Below are positions 5,127 through 7,632 of a stretch of DNA of 7,632 nucleotides, one piece after another (position 1 is the first letter of the stretch; each line of letters begins with the position of its first letter). The stretch spans positions 1-7,632 of the forward strand of contig CAZALT010000171.1 in the NCBI GenBank assembly GCA_964485515.1. The letters are read 5' to 3'. The position numbers and the translations under genes were made by a program. Origin of the DNA: CAZALT01 sp964485515. Lineage in GTDB: Bacteria; Actinomycetota; Acidimicrobiia; Acidimicrobiales; Acidimicrobilacustridaceae. Below the pieces are notes generated by a model that saw nothing but the letters and a program-made list of their open reading frames with translations, searched no databases and was not told the origin of the DNA.

Positions 5127-6104
5127 GTGACGACCAACCTCGACCTCGGCCCAGCCGAGCCCGGCAACCAGCCCGACCCCTCGTCTGCACCTGGTGCGGC
5201 CGCAACCGGCGCAACCCACTCGACCGGCACAACCCTGACGACCGGCTCGGCCGGCCGGTACCGACGACGGCGCATCGGCCTACTCGCCAACGCTCGTCGG
5301 TCGGCTGGGGAAGATCGTCACGGAAAGCTCCGTCGGAGCCTGCTGCGGTTGCTTTCGCTGGCCGTGTTCGTCGGCCTCTGGTGGCTCGTCGCCGAGATGG
5401 AGATCTGGAAGCCGGTCTTCGTGCCCCACCCCTCCGCCGTGTGGGGGCGGTTCATCGAGTCGATCACGACCCACGACGGCAAGCGCGGCATCTCGGACCA
5501 CTACCTGTGGGAGCACCTCCAGGCGAGCCTGTGGCGGGTGCTCCAGGGCCTGTTCTGGGCGATCGCCATCGGGGTCCCCCTCGGCATCGCCCTCGCGACG
5601 GTCAAGCCGTTCCAGGTGGTCGTAGAACCCGCCGTCAACTTCATCCGCAGCGTGCCACCGCTCGCCTACTTCAGCCTCCTCATCATCTGGTTCGGCATCG
5701 AAGACGCGTCCAAGGTTTGGCTGCTGTTCCTCGCCGCGGTCGCGCCGATCGCCCTCGCCGTGCTCAGCGGCGTGCGGGGCGTGCCGATCGAACGGATCGA
5801 GGCGGCCCGCAGCCTCGGGGCCGGCCGGTTCCAGGTGATCCGCCACACGATCCTCCCGTCGATCCTGCCCGAGACCTTCACCGGCATCCGGCTCGCCATC
5901 GGCTTCGCCATGACCACGATCGTGGCCGCCGAGACCGTCGACGGGATCCCGGGCATCGGCGGGCTCGCCTGGTCGACCAAGAAGTTCCAGCAGACCGACA
6001 TCGCGATCCTCTGCATCATCGTGATCGGTCTCACCGCGATCGTGCTCGACCTCATCGTGCAAACGGTCGAGCGACGTGTCGTGCCGTGGAGGGGCAAGGG
6101 ATGA
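5127..6104 (+). CDS. tauC: Taurine/sulfonate-type ABC transporter permease TauC
   Basis: This is the inner-membrane permease of a sulfonate-type importer, 325 residues, of the binding-protein-dependent transport (BPD_transp_1) fold. About six hydrophobic segments are seen (near 72-89, 139-158, 174-190, 197-215, 252-270 and 291-313). The signature loop that contacts the ATPase is intact: EAARSLGAGRFQVIRHTILP (225-244), with the conserved EAA, G231 and I-L-P. PVFVPHPSAVW, SVPPLAYFSLLIIWFGI and IPGIGGLAW are typical of the TauC/SsuC group. The product is about 50 residues longer than E. coli TauC because of a Thr/Gly/Ala/Pro-rich N-terminus (about 1-45) followed by a basic patch RYRRRR. GTG 5127 is chosen for the AGGGA five bases upstream; the frame stays open further up, but that part is antisense to the MBL-Rieske gene and not protein-like. 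It is the first gene of a tauC-tauA-tauB order, unlike E. coli tauABCD. Taurine itself as substrate is inferred. Confidence 0.9.
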   Translation: MTTNLDLGPAEPGNQPDPSSAPGAAATGATHSTGTTLTTGSAGRYRRRRIGLLANARRSAGEDRHGKLRRSLLRLLSLAVFVGLWWLVAEMEIWKPVFVPHPSAVWGRFIESITTHDGKRGISDHYLWEHLQASLWRVLQGLFWAIAIGVPLGIALATVKPFQVVVEPAVNFIRSVPPLAYFSLLIIWFGIEDASKVWLLFLAAVAPIALAVLSGVRGVPIERIEAARSLGAGRFQVIRHTILPSILPETFTGIRLAIGFAMTTIVAAETVDGIPGIGGLAWSTKKFQQTDIAILCIIVIGLTAIVLDLIVQTVERRVVPWRGKG

Positions 6105-6119
6105 CCCCCACCGCACGCC

Positions 6120-6145
6120 GGTACGGCTGCCACCTGCACCGTGCC
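6120..6145 (+). other. Hairpin in the tauC-tauA gap
   Basis: GGTACGG (6120-6126) pairs with CCGTGCC (6139-6145) over seven positions with one T-G wobble and a 12-base loop. It lies 15 bases after the tauC stop within a 132-base gap. A structure here could stabilise an mRNA end or partly terminate transcription, so that tauA is expressed at a different level from tauC. No T-tract follows. The inference is weak. Confidence 0.3.
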
Positions 6146-6156
6146 ACCACCCCGGG

Positions 6157-6183
6157 TTGTCGGCGCTGACCGGCACGTAGACC
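6157..6183 (+). promoter_or_regulatory. Weak candidate internal promoter before tauA
   Basis: TTGTCG (6157-6162) and TAGACC (6178-6183) are 15 bases apart. The -10-like box shares TAGAC with the probable leaderless box before the PaaX-like gene. The spacing is short and TAGACC lacks the final T of TANNNT, so this is only a candidate explanation for the unusually long gap inside an otherwise tight operon. Confidence 0.2.
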
Positions 6184-6226
6184 CGAACCCAAACCGTCCC
6201 AGGGCCAACGAGGGCCCGATACCCCT

Positions 6227-6232
6227 GAGGAG
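6227..6232 (+). promoter_or_regulatory. Strong Shine-Dalgarno site of tauA
   Basis: GAGGAG lies four bases before ATG 6237. It is the clearest ribosome binding site on the plus strand and fixes the tauA start immediately before the signal peptide, excluding the open frame that extends upstream to 6141. A strong site suits a binding protein needed in excess over its permease. Confidence 0.8.
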
Positions 6233-6236
6233 ACAC

Positions 6237-7307
6237 ATGCGTAAGCGAAATGGTTGGCGCGCACCCGTCGCGCTGTTCGCCGCCCTGCTGGCGATCACCG
6301 CGACGGCTGCGGCCTGCGGGAGCGACAGCAAGGACAGCTCGACCAGCGACACCACGGCGGCGGGCGCATCCACCGGCTCGACCGGCGAGCTGCCGGACAA
6401 GATCACGATCGGCTACCAGGAGATCCCCAACGGCGACCTGATCGTCAAGGAGCAGGGCTGGCTCGAAGAAGCGCTGCCCGACACGGAGATCGAGTGGAAG
6501 CTGTTCGACTCGGGCGGCTCGGTCAACGAGGCGTTCCAGGCCGGCAGCCTCGACATCGGTCTGGCCGGCTCGAGCCCGGTCTCTCGTGGCATCTCCCAGG
6601 AGATCGACTACGAGGTCCCGTGGATCCACGACGTGATCGGCGACGCCGAGGCGCTGGTCGTGAAGCCGGAGATCGCCAGCATCGCCGACCTCGAGGGCAA
6701 GAAGATCGCCACGCCTTTCGCGTCCACCGCGCACTTCTCGCTCCTCGCCGCGCTCGAGGACGCCGGCGTGTCCAGCACCGACGTCACCATCATCGACGCC
6801 GAGCCCGCTGACATCTACGCGGCCTGGACCGCCGGTGACATCGACGGCGCCTACGTGTGGAACCCGAACCTGGCTTCGATCGTCGCCGATGGCGGCAAGA
6901 CCCTCATCACCAGCGCCGACCTCGACGCCAAGGGCCAGACCACCTACGACCTCGCCGTCGTCAGCACCAGCTTCGCAACGAAGTACCCCGACGCCGTGAA
7001 GATCTGGGTCGAGCAGCAGAACAAGGCCGTCGAGCTCATCCAGGGCGACCCTGACGAGGCCGCCGGCATCATCGGCAAGGCGCTCAACCTGACCGCCGAC
7101 GAGGTCCTGCCCCAGCTCGAGGGCCTCAAGTTCCTCAACGCGTCAGAGCAGATCGAGTCCGCCTACCTCGGTGGTGGCCTCGCCACGAACCTGTACGACT
7201 CGGGTGTGTTCAACAAGGACCAGGGCAAGATCGACGCGGTCGCCGACGAGGCCACCTACGACGCCGCCGTGGTCGCCACCTTCGCCACCCAGGTGGCGGG
7301 GGGTTGA
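6237..7307 (+). CDS. tauA: Taurine-type ABC transporter substrate-binding lipoprotein TauA
   Basis: This 356-residue extracytoplasmic lipoprotein captures the substrate and delivers it to TauC. It has a basic start (MRKR), a hydrophobic stretch (about 10-25), lipobox AAAC with C27 as the lipidated residue and a Ser/Thr/Gly linker (28-50). The mature periplasmic-binding-protein fold begins at KITIGYQ. Motifs shared with E. coli TauA include FDSGGSV (90-96), AGSLDIGLAGSSPV (102-115), GDAEALVVK (135-143), KIATPFASTAHFSLLAAL (156-173) and AAWTAGDIDGAYVWNP (195-210). The IGYQEIPNGDL opening replaces the AYQTSAEP region of E. coli TauA, so ligand preference may differ: a sulfonate is likely, taurine only possible. 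The ATG start follows GAGGAG by four bases. The stop overlaps the tauB ATG (TGATG). The gap before it is 132 bases, unusual beside that tight junction. Cell-envelope anchoring by lipid rather than a free periplasmic form fits a Gram-positive host. Confidence 0.92.
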   Translation: MRKRNGWRAPVALFAALLAITATAAACGSDSKDSSTSDTTAAGASTGSTGELPDKITIGYQEIPNGDLIVKEQGWLEEALPDTEIEWKLFDSGGSVNEAFQAGSLDIGLAGSSPVSRGISQEIDYEVPWIHDVIGDAEALVVKPEIASIADLEGKKIATPFASTAHFSLLAALEDAGVSSTDVTIIDAEPADIYAAWTAGDIDGAYVWNPNLASIVADGGKTLITSADLDAKGQTTYDLAVVSTSFATKYPDAVKIWVEQQNKAVELIQGDPDEAAGIIGKALNLTADEVLPQLEGLKFLNASEQIESAYLGGGLATNLYDSGVFNKDQGKIDAVADEATYDAAVVATFATQVAGG

Positions 7308-7632
7308 TGTCGGTGGCGGACGACCGTGACGGACCGATGGACGGGGTCGAGCCTTCGTTCGTCGAGATCCGTGGCGTCCGCCACCGCTACCGCTCGGGAG
7401 GGGCCGACGTCATCGCCCTCGACGGGATCGATCTCACGATCGACCGCGGCGAGTTCGTGTGCATCGTCGGCCCCTCCGGGTGCGGCAAGACGACGCTGCT
7501 CAAGTTGATCGCCGGATTCGAGATCCCGACCGAGGGTTCGGTCGTCGTCGACGGTCGTCCCGTCGACGCGCCGGGCTCCGAGCGCGGCGTGGTGTTCCAG
7601 CAGCCGAACCTGTATCCGTGGCTGACCGTGCG
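7307..7632 (+). CDS. tauB: ABC transporter ATP-binding protein TauB (5' part, cut by window end)
   Basis: The first 108 codons of the ATPase that powers sulfonate import are present; the gene continues past the window edge. After a short acidic N-terminus (about 1-17) come FVEIRGVRHRY, an aromatic-containing strand that usually stacks on the adenine, the Walker A motif GPSGCGKT (55-62), then LLKLIAGFEIPTEGSV, and the Q-loop region GVVFQQPNLYPWLTV (94-108). The SERGVVFQ and PW pattern fits the TauB/SsuB subfamily. The signature LSGGQ, Walker B and switch histidine would lie downstream and cannot be checked. ATG 7307 overlaps the tauA stop by one base (TGATG), indicating translational coupling; a second in-frame ATG at 7337 is a less likely start because the first has the overlap. 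Confidence 0.9.
   Translation, partial: MSVADDRDGPMDGVEPSFVEIRGVRHRYRSGGADVIALDGIDLTIDRGEFVCIVGPSGCGKTTLLKLIAGFEIPTEGSVVVDGRPVDAPGSERGVVFQQPNLYPWLTV

Noticed and set aside
5280..6734. 484-codon open frame on the minus strand
   Set aside because: It is antisense to tauC and tauA, both clearly recognisable; the Asp/Arg/Gly-rich translation is a typical shadow.
1..7632. CRISPR array, transposase gene, toxin-antitoxin pair or phage genes
   Set aside because: No regularly spaced repeats, transposase motifs or small paired genes were found; composition looks uniform and chromosomal throughout.

Overview
The window comes from a GC-rich chromosome (roughly two-thirds G+C by eye). GTG starts outnumber ATG starts, Shine-Dalgarno sites are weak or absent at several genes, and there is at least one probable leaderless promoter. 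CysH is of the assimilatory APS-reductase type familiar from mycobacteria, and lipoproteins and PaaX-type regulators are also present. Together these suggest an actinobacterium, perhaps Acidimicrobiia (an Ilumatobacter-like lineage). The phylum is fairly safe; the class is inference.

Layout. Bases 1-91 are a short leader with an exact 11-base tandem duplication that creates two tiny coupled reading frames just before cysH. Four plus-strand genes follow closely: cysH (92-766), an SRPBCC/START-like protein (774-1361), a PaaX-family regulator (1400-2320, with its own probable leaderless promoter) and a GerMN/Gmad2 lipoprotein (2317-3189, GTGA overlap with the regulator). Bases 3190-3316 separate convergent genes and hold a striking 53-base imperfect palindrome plus a smaller hairpin. 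A minus-strand gene (3317-4918) encodes a metallo-beta-lactamase-fold protein with a C-terminal Rieske [2Fe-2S] domain, resembling CMP-Neu5Ac hydroxylase with its two domains in swapped order. A 208-base divergent intergenic region (4919-5126) carries a GC-rich foldable segment, a weak promoter and a TACC-N5-GGTA dyad. The plus strand then carries a taurine/sulfonate-type ABC transporter: permease tauC (5127-6104), lipoprotein binding protein tauA (6237-7307) and ATPase tauB (7307 to the window edge, incomplete).

How the genes fit together. Two sulfur-acquisition modules lie within about 4.4 kb of each other: sulfate assimilation (APS to sulfite by CysH) and organosulfonate import (TauCAB). 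No desulfonating enzyme such as TauD or SsuD is visible, though the tau operon runs off the edge. The divergent MBL-Rieske protein is a redox enzyme candidate whose substrate cannot be read from the sequence; a role linked to the imported compound is a hypothesis based on position alone. The SRPBCC, PaaX-like and GerMN genes have no clear link to sulfur. There is no CRISPR array, rRNA, tRNA or transposase gene. Most of the window is ordinary chromosome; the swapped-order MBL-Rieske protein, the long palindrome and the small coupled frames before cysH deserve a second look.
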